Part shown: positions 9,016 through 18,559 of the stretch, piece after piece
Numbering within the stretch: position 1 is the stretch's first letter
How the letters are laid out: each line of letters starts with the position of its first letter
Assembly (NCBI GenBank): GCA_011390955.1
Contig: JAABRM010000019.1
Coordinates: forward strand, 51,215 to 115,214
Length of the DNA: 64,000 bases
Direction: 5' to 3'
Origin: Oscillatoriales cyanobacterium
Lineage (GTDB): Bacteria; Cyanobacteriota; Cyanobacteriia; Cyanobacteriales; Laspinemataceae
Program-made: the position numbers and the translations under genes
Notes under the pieces: generated by a model
The model's input: the letters and a program-made list of their open reading frames with translations, nothing else
Database searches by the model: none
Told to the model about the DNA's origin: nothing

Positions 9016-11622
9016 CTAAATTTGTTCTTCTTCTAGTTGTTCTGGTTCTTCTTGCCCTTCGGTGTCTTGTCCTTCTCCCGAAGGGGGCACCAATGCCACT
9101 GCCACGATCGCATCATCCGGATCGAGACGTTGCACCCGGACACCTCCAGCCGCACGAGACTGACAAGAAATCGCTTTCCCTACCTGACGGATAATAATCC
9201 CGCGACTGGTGACAATAATAAACTCATCATCTTCATTTACCACCCGCAGGGCTGCCAATCGGTCGTCAGGATTGCGGAATTTAATCGCCTTAATGCCTTT
9301 TCCTGCCCGCTTTTGCAGTCGGAATTTATTCACCGGCACTCGTTTGCCCAAACCCCCGGTAGTCAGGATCAAAACCATTTGTTTCACTTGTTCGACAACT
9401 TCGGTTTCTTCCTCTTGATTCTCTAAATCAATATCATCTTGGTCAACTTCTTCCTCGTCTTGATCGCTCATCAGGGCCGTCAATTGACTAGGAATAATAT
9501 CCATACTGATAATGCAATCATTTTTCGCCAATTTCATCGACTTCACCCCGCGAGTATTCCGACCCAAAGGACGCAGTTGACTATCATCGGTTTTAAAATG
9601 AATCGCCATGCCATTGCGACTAGCAATAATAATGCTATCTTCCGCCGTCGCCCGACGCACCCAGCGCAATTGGTCGCCTTCTTCCAGAGAAATGGCGATT
9701 AACCCATTAGCCCGAATATTACTAAATACTGAAAGAGCGGTTTTCTTGATATAGCCAGCTTGAGTCAGCATCACCAAATATTGATCGTCGCTAAATTCAC
9801 TTACCGGGACGATCGAGGTAATTTTCTCATCGTGAGGTATGGGCAACAATTGCACGATCGCACTGCCTTGGGCTGTCCGAGAACTCATCGGAATTTGGTA
9901 AGCATTCAGACCATACACCACCCCGCGTTCACTAAAAAATAGGACTTTATCGTGGTCGCAGCAGGTTAAAAAATGCTCGACCATATCATTGTCTTTCATC
10001 TTCGTGCCCGCTTTACCGCGAGTTGCCCGATTTTGTGCCTCAAAGGTATTCACTGGCATTCGCTTGATATACCCTTGTTTGGTCAACAAAATAATCGCTT
10101 TTTCGTTGGCAATTAAGTCAGTTTCATCGATTTCCCCTTCTGAATGTTCAATCTGGGTGCGGCGGGGTGTGGCAAACTTAGTCTTAATATCATTGAGTTC
10201 GGTTTCGATGATTTCTAGAATGCGTTCTCGACGCTCTAGAATATCTTTTAAGTCCGCAATCTGTTCTTGTAAATATTCGTGCTCTTGTTGAATTTTTTCC
10301 GCTTCCAGGGCTGTCAATCGCCGCAGTTGCATTTGTAAAATTGCATCGGATTGGGCGTCGGACAGACCAAAAGAATCGATTAATTCTTGCCGAGCAGTGG
10401 CCGAGTCTGGACTGGAACGAATAATCCGAATAATTTCATCTAAAGAAGCCAGGGCGATTAATAACCCTTGCAACAGATGGTCGCGTTCTTCCGCTTTCCG
10501 CAGTTCATACCGAGTCCGTCGGGCGATGACATCGATGCGGAAGCTTAGGAACACCTCTAGAAACTCTTTGAGTTGGAGTAACTGGGGTTTACCGTTGACC
10601 AAGGCCAACATATTCGCGCCAAAGTTACTTTGTACGGGTGTTTGCTTGTAGAGGTTGTTGAGTACGACCCGGGGATAAGCATCCCGTTTCAGTTCAATCA
10701 CGATCCGCATTCCGTCGCGATCGCTTTCATCCCGGATATCGGAAATGCCATCAATCCGCTTATCATTCACCAATTCAGCAATTTTCTCAATCAATGCTGC
10801 TTTATTGGTTTGGTATGGCAACTCGGTGATAATAATCGCTTCTTTATCCGGTCGTCCCCGGTGTTGGATAGTTTCAATATTGGCCACACCGCGCATAGTA
10901 ATTGACCCGCGCCCGGTATTATAGGCATCTTTGATTCCCGAAACTCCCAGAATTTGCGCCCCGGTGGGAAAATCCGGGCCGGGAATATACTGTCGGATCT
11001 CTTTGTTGGTTATTTCTGGATTGTGAATTAGGGCGATCGTCCCATCAATCACTTCTCCCAAGTTATGCGGAGGAATATTGGTGGCCATACCCACCGCAAT
11101 GCCGGACGATCCATTCAGCAAGAGTTGGGGAATCCGGGCTGGCAGTACCAGAGGTTCTTGTTGGGAACCGTCGAAGTTGTCCGCAAAATCCACGGTTTCC
11201 GAGTCAATATCCCGCAACATGGATTCGGCGGTCAGGGATTGCAGGCGGCATTCCGTGTAACGCATGGCTGCCGGTGGGTCGTTGTCAATGGATCCAAAGT
11301 TACCGTGGCCATTGATCAGGGGCGATCGCATGGAGAAATCTTGAGCCATCCGCACCAGGGCATCATAGACTGCCGTATCACCGTGGGGATGGTATTTACC
11401 CAACACTTCCCCGACCACCCGGGCGCATTTTCTGAAAGGGCGATCGGGCGCCAATCCAAGTTCGTTCATGGCGTAGAGAATTCGCCGATGCACTGGCTTC
11501 AGTCCATCCCTAGCATCGGGTAATGCCCGACCTACAATCACGCTCATGGCGTATTCCAGATAAGACTGGGACATTTCGTTCCGCAGATCCGTCGGGATAA
11601 TCCGCTCCTGGGAGGTTGTCAT
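9016..11622 (-). CDS. gyrA: DNA gyrase subunit A
   Basis: ATP-dependent type IIA topoisomerase subunit that cleaves and rejoins DNA and, with GyrB, adds negative supercoils. The start is placed at the ATG at 11622 ([13 protein letters not shown]) rather than 42 bases upstream, because numbering then matches E. coli: catalytic Tyr122 ([10 protein letters not shown]), Thr83 and Asp87 in [10 protein letters not shown]. The protein is 868 residues long. The C-terminal beta-pinwheel has the GyrA-box-like QKRAGKG, which argues for gyrase rather than topoisomerase IV. Acidic inserts (residues ~715-735, [17 protein letters not shown]) and an acidic tail extend the C-terminal domain. gyrB is not in the window. 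Confidence 0.95.
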   Translation of the reverse strand: MTTSQERIIPTDLRNEMSQSYLEYAMSVIVGRALPDARDGLKPVHRRILYAMNELGLAPDRPFRKCARVVGEVLGKYHPHGDTAVYDALVRMAQDFSMRSPLINGHGNFGSIDNDPPAAMRYTECRLQSLTAESMLRDIDSETVDFADNFDGSQQEPLVLPARIPQLLLNGSSGIAVGMATNIPPHNLGEVIDGTIALIHNPEITNKEIRQYIPGPDFPTGAQILGVSGIKDAYNTGRGSITMRGVANIETIQHRGRPDKEAIIITELPYQTNKAALIEKIAELVNDKRIDGISDIRDESDRDGMRIVIELKRDAYPRVVLNNLYKQTPVQSNFGANMLALVNGKPQLLQLKEFLEVFLSFRIDVIARRTRYELRKAEERDHLLQGLLIALASLDEIIRIIRSSPDSATARQELIDSFGLSDAQSDAILQMQLRRLTALEAEKIQQEHEYLQEQIADLKDILERRERILEIIETELNDIKTKFATPRRTQIEHSEGEIDETDLIANEKAIILLTKQGYIKRMPVNTFEAQNRATRGKAGTKMKDNDMVEHFLTCCDHDKVLFFSERGVVYGLNAYQIPMSSRTAQGSAIVQLLPIPHDEKITSIVPVSEFSDDQYLVMLTQAGYIKKTALSVFSNIRANGLIAISLEEGDQLRWVRRATAEDSIIIASRNGMAIHFKTDDSQLRPLGRNTRGVKSMKLAKNDCIISMDIIPSQLTALMSDQDEEEVDQDDIDLENQEEETEVVEQVKQMVLILTTGGLGKRVPVNKFRLQKRAGKGIKAIKFRNPDDRLAALRVVNEDDEFIIVTSRGIIIRQVGKAISCQSRAAGGVRVQRLDPDDAIVAVALVPPSGEGQDTEGQEEPEQLEEEQI

Positions 11623-12080
11623 ACAGTAAAATACTCCAAAAACTTCAGTTTGTTGTAGCCACAACTCAAAAAAACTTTGAATCCGCTACTTAGCTGTGAA
11701 ATTATGCCAATTTTGTGATTGTATTTTATCATATTTTCATCAATGTTTCGGAAATTTAACTTTTTCCCTGAATTTCTGACTGATTTACCTCGGATCTTTT
11801 TAATCATTCCCCATTAAATATTTGATAATTTTAATGGGGATTTTGTGATTTAAATAGCCCCCGGACTAATTTTTATTTGACTGATTCCGCAGACCCAGAG
11901 GTACAGGGGAAATTTTTTCGGGGTGGGAAATCCCGAAAATCTTTGGCTGGTGCGGTCAGCATTCTATTTGTGATGATTGCTTAACTTAAGAGTTGGGAAA
12001 ATTTTAGCCAATTTACTTGCCAAGTTAGGCAAAATTTGCTATGATTAAAGATTATCTTAAATTAATGATTATTCATCCCT
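11623..12080. other. Intergenic, AT-rich; no gene recognised
   Basis: This 458-bp divergent gap lies between gyrA (minus) and the deacetylase-like gene (plus). It is AT-rich, has no plausible coding frame and presumably contains both promoters. TTATCTTAAATTAATG-type sequence near 12050 could belong to the downstream gene, but no clear -35/-10 pair was found. ORF-like reading at 11619-11807 is the upstream extension shadow of gyrA. Confidence 0.5.
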
Positions 12081-12995
12081 ATGTTTACTATAATTTATGC
12101 TGATGATTTTCTGGATCATCAAACAGGCAGATTGCACCCAGAGCGCCCAGACCGCTTGAGGGCGATCGTCAATGCCTTGAAAGCCGCACCTTGGGCAGGT
12201 TCCCTGAAATGGCAAGTCCCCACCTCAATCTATACCCGCGATGTGATGCCAGCGATCGCCCGCGTTCACAGTGTTCGCCACATTCACGAAGTGGAAACCT
12301 TGGCCATGAAAGGAGGGGGCAGGCTGGATATGGATACGCCAGTTTCAGCAGAAAGTTATGATGTGGCTTTGTTAGCGGTGAGTGGCTGGCTGGATGGGGT
12401 TGAGGCAGTGATAGAAAACGAAGAACCGGCATTTATTCTCGCCCGACCCCCCGGACACCATGCGGAAAAAGATCGGGGGATGGGATTTTGCCTGTTTTCT
12501 AATGCCGCGATCGCTGCGGACTATGCCCTACAAAAACCAGAAATTGAACGAGTAGCGATTCTGGACTGGGATGTGCATCACGGCAACGGCACCCAGCATC
12601 TAGTAGAAAACAATCCTCAAATTGCCTATTGTTCCCTCCACCAATTTCCTTGCTACCCCGGTACAGGTCGCAGTAGCGAACGCGGAGAACATAACAACGT
12701 TTTGAATATCCCCATGTCTCCGGGCAGTACCATTACCGAATATCAACCAGCATTTGAAAAACAAGTTATCCCCTTTTTGCGTAACTTTCAACCAGATTTA
12801 TTAATTGTCAGTGCGGGCTATGATGCCAATGCCGCTGACCCCTTAGCCGGAATTAATTTACAACCGCAAGACTTTGGCCTTTTTACCGATTACTGCTTGC
12901 AAATTACACGGCGGATTTTATTTGGACTCGAAGGCGGTTATGACTTAGACGCCCTGAGTCAATCTGTCCTGGCAACCATTGAACGTTGTTTGTAA
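12081..12995 (+). CDS. Histone-deacetylase-fold (AcuC/HDAC-like) Zn hydrolase
   Basis: A 304-residue member of the arginase/deacetylase fold. The active-site tandem His pair is in RPPGHHAEK (126-127). The Zn ligands are Asp164 and His166 (LDWDVHHGNGT) and Asp248 (SAGYDANAADPL). The family removes acetyl groups from lysine or small amides; cyanobacterial substrates are not established. The length and a C-terminal GGYDLDALSQS helix fit the standard single-domain form. The start ATG is close to a run of AT-rich DNA with no strong Shine-Dalgarno. The stop is followed immediately by a G/T-rich array. Confidence 0.92.
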   Translation: MFTIIYADDFLDHQTGRLHPERPDRLRAIVNALKAAPWAGSLKWQVPTSIYTRDVMPAIARVHSVRHIHEVETLAMKGGGRLDMDTPVSAESYDVALLAVSGWLDGVEAVIENEEPAFILARPPGHHAEKDRGMGFCLFSNAAIAADYALQKPEIERVAILDWDVHHGNGTQHLVENNPQIAYCSLHQFPCYPGTGRSSERGEHNNVLNIPMSPGSTITEYQPAFEKQVIPFLRNFQPDLLIVSAGYDANAADPLAGINLQPQDFGLFTDYCLQITRRILFGLEGGYDLDALSQSVLATIERCL

Positions 12996-13396
12996 TTGGT
13001 TATTGGTTGTTGGTTGTTGGTTGTTGGTTGTTTGTTGTTTGTTCTTGGTTGGTTGTTCTTGGTTGTTGGTTGGTTGTTGTTGGTTGGTTGGGGTGTAATT
13101 GATAATTGATAATTGATAATTGATAATTTTATTTAATTGTCAATTGTCAATTATCAATTGTTAATTGTTCTCCCCCGCACCTCCGCTCCTCTGCTCCTCT
13201 GCTCCTCTGCTCCTCCGCTCCTCTGCTCCTCTGCTCCTCTGCTTCCCTGTTGGGTAGAGATTCTTTGGTTCTTCGTTCTTGGTTCTTCGTTCTTCGTCCA
13301 ACAACAACCAACCACCAACCACCAACAAACAACAAACAACAAACAACAACCAACAACCAACAACCAACAACCAACAACCAACAACCAACAACAATT
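12996..13396. repeat. Composite low-complexity spacer (G/T array, TTGATAA repeats, CTCCTCTG repeats, C/A array)
   Basis: In order: TTGGTTGTTGG units (to ~13090); a block TGGGGTGTAATTGATAATT with repeated TTGATAA (13089-13128), also found at 63853-63897; an inverted copy of that sequence (13135-13165); CTCCTCTG units (~13180-13245); GTTCTTCGTTCTTGG units (~13262-13300); and CAACAACCAAC units (~13301-13395) complementary to the first block. The C/A array ends only a few bases before the stop codon of the DUF262 gene. All ORFs in this stretch are translations of repeats. Confidence 0.85.
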
Positions 13397-13401
13397 CAGA
13401 A

Positions 13402-14550
13402 TTATTGTCCTACCTGAAAATAGGGAACATCTAGACCAATTTGTAACAACTTATTGCGCCACTTATCTAAGCGAGTTTGAATCCGGTCTTTGTTCTTGGT
13501 GGATGAAGTAATTGCTTCATTGAATTCCGCATCCTCACAAACTTCTCGCAGGGCTTCGGCGATCGCGACTTTTTTCTCTCGGATCGTCTCAGACTTCAAA
13601 GAAGCAAAGGACAACATAATCACATCGTAAATTGCCCGGTTGATGGCATTTTCCCAGCCATTCTCAAAAGTATAGCGACGAAAAGCCCGATTATCAAATA
13701 CTTCATAGACATCGCCAATCACCCGCATGAATAAGTCTCGATGCTTTTGTATAGTGGCGTCATCAAAATGACAGCCTTTTTCCAGATAATTATCCAAAAA
13801 TCTAGACAGGTTGCCCCGGTAATCTTTCAAGGCATAATGAAAGGCAAAAAACCTGAGAATTAATTCACAATCTCGCATCCGTTTATCAATATCCTTGATA
13901 TTGCGAGTTTTCTGGAAAAGCTCATCTTCGGAAAGTTCTAAGATTAAATCATTTAATTTTCCGCGATAAACACTATTGCGAAGTTCTTGGGCATTCAGGG
14001 CAACAAAGCCGCTATTTAATCTTTCAAATACATCAAATTTAATATCCGGGTGAGATTCTTTGACAATCACAATACAACGAATCGTCCGAGAATAAATATA
14101 CCGTTGATAAGCAACATCTAAGTTTTTAAAGCTTTTCCGATTTAATTCTCGGAGCACTTTTAAGCCTCTGAGGGAATATTTATTGGTTAAAAATTGATAA
14201 ATGGCCGTGAGTCTTTGTTGACCATCAATCACGCTATAAGAACCATCCTCTAATTCCGCAAAGTAGCAAACCGGAATCGGCACATTCAACAATAAGGATT
14301 CAATTAACCGACTGCACTTGCTCAAGTCCCAGACTTGACGCCGCTGGAATTTGTCCGCCAAAATCAGGCTACCATCATCCACTTGTGCTTTGAGCGAACG
14401 AATAATAAAGTCATAAGGGTGGGTGAGGAGATGCCGTTGCTGAACCGGAATGTCCAGTTCGGGAAATTCCTCCTCTTCTTCAAGTTCAAAGTTTTCTTCT
14501 TCTTTGGTGACTATTTCTTTTTCCATCGCCCGAACCGAATTATCTAACAT
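13402..14550 (-). CDS. DUF262-domain protein (ParB/GmrS-N-like), stand-alone
   Basis: A 382-residue protein with the DUF262 signature: FQRRQVWDLSKCSRLIESLL (residues ~68-87) then IDGQQRLTA (108-116), the ParB-like nucleotide-binding/hydrolase core also found at the N-terminus of the GmrSD modification-dependent nuclease. A highly acidic N-terminal segment (residues 11-33) precedes it. The C-terminal ~200 residues are helical, with FDVFERLNSGFVALNAQELRN typical of the family. No DUF1524 HNH domain follows, so nuclease activity is not evident. The start may be residue 1 or Met9. Role unknown; DUF262 proteins are frequent in defence islands, but this one has no obvious partner. Confidence 0.85.
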   Translation of the reverse strand: MLDNSVRAMEKEIVTKEEENFELEEEEEFPELDIPVQQRHLLTHPYDFIIRSLKAQVDDGSLILADKFQRRQVWDLSKCSRLIESLLLNVPIPVCYFAELEDGSYSVIDGQQRLTAIYQFLTNKYSLRGLKVLRELNRKSFKNLDVAYQRYIYSRTIRCIVIVKESHPDIKFDVFERLNSGFVALNAQELRNSVYRGKLNDLILELSEDELFQKTRNIKDIDKRMRDCELILRFFAFHYALKDYRGNLSRFLDNYLEKGCHFDDATIQKHRDLFMRVIGDVYEVFDNRAFRRYTFENGWENAINRAIYDVIMLSFASLKSETIREKKVAIAEALREVCEDAEFNEAITSSTKNKDRIQTRLDKWRNKLLQIGLDVPYFQVGQ

Positions 14551-15473
14551 TACGTTGCTCCGCCATCACAGGTTTGAATTTTTATAGGGGGGTCAGATAT
14601 TTGTTTAGTCGATAGAATTTTACCCTCATCAGGATACAAATCCAGGATCGATCCGCCACCTATGGTAATCCACTTTAACAGTTACCCGATCGCATATTGA
14701 AGTCTGCCAGCAATTTACGGATAGATTACCGCCTCGCGATCGGCGATCGCTTGTTCCCTCTGATTTCGCCGATTTCGCCGATTTCGCCCATATCCGCATT
14801 TCTTGACCGATGGGTGGATGGGTACGCATCCTGGGTGGGGCGATCGCACATTCAGCACCGGGCTAGACTATAATTCCGCAACATCCGCGATCGTCCTCTC
14901 CTTGGCTAGAGATCGTCCAACGATTTCGGGGCGATCGCCACCCTTGGGCTAAACATCCTTAACTGCTTTTAATCAACTCTTAATCAACCATCACTTGAGG
15001 CTCCTGTACGGTTCCCCCGCGCCGCACCCTTACCCTTGGGAGGCGGTTGCCCGTTGCTGTTGCTGCCGAAAAGCCAGCCTAGAATTGGACTTTCTGCTTT
15101 CATTGAGATGTCCCCTGATGGTTCGACCCCCCACCATCGTCAGCGTCACGGGAATTTAACTAAGTTAATGAAGGTTTGTTGCATTTTTAAGCTTTTGGTT
15201 AAAATTTCAGTAAATTTTCTTAAGCTTTATGGATCGATTACTGGTCATTTGCGAATAATTGTTACATTGAGCCTAGAGTTAAAATCTCATAACAATTATT
15301 CTAAAAAACTGTGTTAAGGTGGAAGGTTGATAATATTTAAAATATGGGAATATTAAGGTTTTTTTAATGTTCTTCTGGTGAATTCTGTGTTTATAATCAA
15401 AACTGTGCAAGTCAAACAAAAGACATAAGACAAAAAAGTCTAATAAGTTGACAGACAACAGAGGAATAAATCT
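14551..15473. other. Long intergenic region upstream of ppsA
   Basis: About 920 bp without a credible gene. The left part is rich in HIP1-type GCGATCGC sites and short CGATTTCGC direct repeats (14763-14787). A TATAAT lies at 14869-14874 without a good -35. The right part (15150-15473) is AT-rich and must hold the ppsA promoter and leader. The ppsA start has a clear GAGGA ribosome site at 15461-15465. The ORF at 15036-15317 has no protein-like composition and I do not call it. Confidence 0.5.
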
Positions 15474-17993
15474 ATGGTAACGTCTGCTCCGCAACAACAA
15501 TCAAAAGCTTCTAAAGAGACAGCATTCGTCCTATTTTTCGAGGAAGTCGGTCTGGCGGATCTCGCCCTAGTCGGTGGGAAAAACTCTTCCTTGGGTGAAA
15601 TGATCCAAGAACTCGGATCCAAGGGCGTCAAAGTTCCCACGGGCTTTGCGACCACCGCTTATGCTTATCGCTACTTCATCGAAAAAGCTGGATTAGAAGC
15701 CAAACTGCGTCAGTTGTTTGCTGACTTAAACCTGGATGATGTGAACAACCTGCGGGAACGCGGCAAGCAAGCTCGGGCAATGGTGATGAATACCCCATTC
15801 CCCAAAGAACTAGAAGAAGCGATCGCGGCAGCCTACTTAACGTTGTGCGAAACCTACGGCCAAAACTATGAATTCTGCGAACGCTTTGGCCCAGAATATC
15901 AAGAAGAATGCAAGAAGTTCAGCAGCGACCTAGACGTAGCCGTTCGTTCTTCCGCAACTGCTGAAGACTTACCCGATGCCAGCTTTGCCGGTCAACAAGA
16001 AACCTACCTGAACGTTCACGGTGTCAAAGGCGTAGTAGAATCTTGCCACAAGTGCTTTGCTTCCTTGTTCACCGATCGCGCCATTTCTTACCGTCACGAG
16101 TACGCGGAAAATCGCCCCGACTTTGACGAGTTTAGCGTTGCGCTGTCTGTGGGCGTACAAAAAATGGTCCGTTCTGACATGGCCACCTCTGGGGTGATGT
16201 TCTCCATCGATACAGAAACTGGCTTTAAGAATGCTGCCCTGATTACCGCTGCCTACGGTTTAGGCGAAAACGTGGTACAAGGTGCAGTCAACCCCGACGA
16301 ATACTTTGTGTTTAAGCCCACCCTGAAAGAAGGCAAGCGCCCAATTCTGGAAAAACGCCTGGGCAGCAAAGAAATCAAGATGGTCTATGATGTCGGCGGT
16401 TCCAAGCTAACCAAGAACGTCCCAGTGCCCCAACCCGATCGCGACAAATATTGCATCAACGATGAAGAAATCCTGACTCTGGCAAAATGGGCCTGCATCA
16501 TTGAAGATCACTACAGCGAATCCCGGGGCAAGTACACCCCAATGGATATTGAATGGGCAAAAGACGGGATTACTGGCGAACTCTACATTGTGCAAGCTCG
16601 TCCCGAAACCGTACAATCCCAGAAGTCTAGTAGCGTCATCAAGAACTTCAAGCTCAATGGCACCAGCGATGTGATCGTCACAGGTCGCGCAGTTGGTGAA
16701 ATGATCGGCCAAGGTAAAGCTCGCGTGATCATGGATGTCCATAAGATCGCTGAGTTCCAAGCAGGCGAAGTCTTAGTCACTAACAAGACTGACCCGGATT
16801 GGGAACCGATTATGAAGAAATCCAGCGCGATCGTCACCAACCAAGGTGGACGTACCTGCCACGCAGCCATTATTGCTCGTGAAATGGGAATCCCCGCGAT
16901 CGTTGGTTGCGGCAATGCCACTGGTGTGGTCACTACAGGTCAAGAAATCACCGTTTCTTGCTCCGAAGGGGAAGAAGGCAAAGTCTATGAAGGTTTAGTT
17001 CCTTTTGAAGTGATCGAAACCCAAATCGACAACCTGCCCACCACCAAGACCAAGATTCTGATGAACGTGGGCAACCCCGAAGAAGCCTTTGGTCTATCCT
17101 CCATGCCTTGCGATGGCGTTGGTTTAGCTCGCTTCGAGTTCATCATTGCCAACCATATTAAAGCTCACCCATTGGCTTTGATTCACTTCGACAAACTCGA
17201 AGATGAAGCAGTCAAGAAAGAAATCGCCGAACTCACCAAGCTGTACACCCACAAGCCAGACTTCTTCGTAGACAAGTTGGCGCATGGTATCGGCACGATC
17301 GCCGCTGCCTTCTATCCCAACCCAGTGGTGGTGCGGATGTCCGACTTCAAGAGCAACGAATATGCCAACCTCTTGGGTGGTAAGCAATTTGAACCCAAAG
17401 AAGAAAACCCGATGATCGGCTGGCGTGGTGCTTCTCGTTACTACGATCCGACTTATGCGGAAGCTTACGGTTTGGAATGCGTTGCCCTGAAACGAGTCCG
17501 CGATGACATGGGTCTGACCAACGTTATCCCGATGATTCCTTTCTGCCGCACCCCCGACGAAGGTCGCAAAGTGCTCGAAACGATGGAAAAATATGGCTTG
17601 AAGCGCGGTGAAAACGGCCTGCAAGTCTATGTGATGTGCGAAATTCCCAGCAACGTCATCCTCGCTGACCAATTCAGTGAAGTATTCGACGGCTTCTCCA
17701 TCGGTTCCAACGACTTGACTCAGTTAACCTTGGGTCTAGACCGTGACTCCTCCTTAGTGGCTCATATCTTCGACGAACGCAACAAAGCCGTTAAAGATAT
17801 GGTGACGATGGTGATCCAAAAAGCCAAAGCCAATGGTCGCAAGATCGGTATTTGCGGACAAGCACCTTCCGACTATCCCGAATTTGCTCGCTTCCTGGTT
17901 GAACTGGGTATCGATTCCATCAGCTTGAACCCTGACTCTGTGATGAAGACTCTCCTCGACATCGCTAAGTTAGAAGAATCGATGGGCAAGTAA
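15474..17993 (+). CDS. ppsA: Phosphoenolpyruvate synthase (pyruvate, water dikinase)
   Basis: Converts pyruvate plus ATP to phosphoenolpyruvate, AMP and phosphate. The 839-residue protein has the N-terminal ATP-binding domain (LVGGKNSSLGEM; RSSATAEDLPDASFAGQQET). The swivelling phosphohistidine domain carries catalytic His463 (GGRTCHAAIIARE). The C-terminal PEP-binding barrel has MCEIPSNVILAD, GSNDLTQLTLGLDRD and Cys794 (IGICGQAPSD). The start is set by GAGGA eight bases upstream. Codon usage is visibly biased to C-ending codons (AAC, TTC, GGC) compared with neighbours, which suggests high expression. A terminator complex follows directly. Confidence 0.95.
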   Translation: MVTSAPQQQSKASKETAFVLFFEEVGLADLALVGGKNSSLGEMIQELGSKGVKVPTGFATTAYAYRYFIEKAGLEAKLRQLFADLNLDDVNNLRERGKQARAMVMNTPFPKELEEAIAAAYLTLCETYGQNYEFCERFGPEYQEECKKFSSDLDVAVRSSATAEDLPDASFAGQQETYLNVHGVKGVVESCHKCFASLFTDRAISYRHEYAENRPDFDEFSVALSVGVQKMVRSDMATSGVMFSIDTETGFKNAALITAAYGLGENVVQGAVNPDEYFVFKPTLKEGKRPILEKRLGSKEIKMVYDVGGSKLTKNVPVPQPDRDKYCINDEEILTLAKWACIIEDHYSESRGKYTPMDIEWAKDGITGELYIVQARPETVQSQKSSSVIKNFKLNGTSDVIVTGRAVGEMIGQGKARVIMDVHKIAEFQAGEVLVTNKTDPDWEPIMKKSSAIVTNQGGRTCHAAIIAREMGIPAIVGCGNATGVVTTGQEITVSCSEGEEGKVYEGLVPFEVIETQIDNLPTTKTKILMNVGNPEEAFGLSSMPCDGVGLARFEFIIANHIKAHPLALIHFDKLEDEAVKKEIAELTKLYTHKPDFFVDKLAHGIGTIAAAFYPNPVVVRMSDFKSNEYANLLGGKQFEPKEENPMIGWRGASRYYDPTYAEAYGLECVALKRVRDDMGLTNVIPMIPFCRTPDEGRKVLETMEKYGLKRGENGLQVYVMCEIPSNVILADQFSEVFDGFSIGSNDLTQLTLGLDRDSSLVAHIFDERNKAVKDMVTMVIQKAKANGRKIGICGQAPSDYPEFARFLVELGIDSISLNPDSVMKTLLDIAKLEESMGK

Positions 17994-18006
17994 TTCATAG
18001 CTTGAA

Positions 18007-18093
18007 GTAGTCACAGATTTAAATCTGTGACTACAGGAACCAAGTCCCGTTGGGACTATTGAGATTAACCCGCCTTCGACGGCGGGTTTTTTT
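18007..18093 (+). terminator. ppsA terminator region: three consecutive hairpins
   Basis: A perfect 28-bp palindrome (18007-18034, half-site GTAGTCACAGATTT) is followed by AGTCCC-GTT-GGGACT (18043-18057). A classic rho-independent terminator then has stem ACCCGCC / GGCGGGT, loop TTCGAC and a T run (18068-18093). The last hairpin alone is enough to end ppsA transcription. Confidence 0.88.
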
Positions 18094-18162
18094 GTGTTTC
18101 ACCACTAATCGCGGATAATATAACGACTGCCTATCCCAAGTTATTACAGTAAGATTTGAGCG

Positions 18163-18531
18163 ATGGAGGTTAACGATCGCCCAATGGGTAAAACACCAAT
18201 TGCTCTCTATCGACAGGGCAATGCCAATTCTCCTAGAATGGATCAGGTTAGACCGAATAAGGATGTCGCTACCTATGAAAAAAATGGTGAAGTTTGGGTA
18301 ATGCTGACTTTAGCCGATGGAAAATCTCCGGGTGGAGTTTCTACATTTGCGATTCCTGGAAGAGGGAAAAACTGGTGGAAGTTAGACTTTGATGTTGACA
18401 TTCCCCCACAACTGCAATTAGTTAACGATCGCAATCAACACTGGTTATGGCAACCAAGTCAAACCATGAGATTGGATGACTATCAAGCAGCACTTCGAGA
18501 AGTCGGCGACTTCTTCACAAAAGTTAATTAA
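18163..18531 (+). CDS. Putative Tse2-like (ADP-ribosyltransferase-fold) toxin
   Basis: A 122-residue protein. From memory of Pseudomonas Tse2, it shares the order of signature elements: N-terminal LYR (residues 15-17), a glycine-serine-phenylalanine step (GGVSTF), the segment DIPPQL followed by a conserved Asp, and a late HW...P...M motif with a C-terminal helix. Tse2 is a type VI effector whose relatives also occur as TA toxins. No T6SS gene is near. The start may be 18163 or the ATG at 18184 (MGKTPIALYR), which has GGAGG 13 bases ahead. The downstream gene is the likely antidote. This assignment rests on pattern similarity, not an alignment; it could be an unrelated conserved hypothetical. 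Confidence 0.6.
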   Translation: MEVNDRPMGKTPIALYRQGNANSPRMDQVRPNKDVATYEKNGEVWVMLTLADGKSPGGVSTFAIPGRGKNWWKLDFDVDIPPQLQLVNDRNQHWLWQPSQTMRLDDYQAALREVGDFFTKVN

Positions 18532-18559
18532 CCCTAAGATAGTTGTTTTTCAAAAACGG

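Noticed and set aside
13137..13511. ORFs on both strands in the 13.1-13.5 kb spacer
   Set aside because: Low-complexity repeat translations; the real DUF262 gene ends at 13402.
15036..15317. 93-aa plus-strand ORF before ppsA
   Set aside because: No ribosome site, no conserved pattern, composition changes midway; lies in the ppsA upstream region.
18476..18559. Longer N-terminus for the Tsi2-like gene from ATG 18476
   Set aside because: It would overlap the toxin-like gene by 56 bp and adds a segment unlike the acidic helical body.
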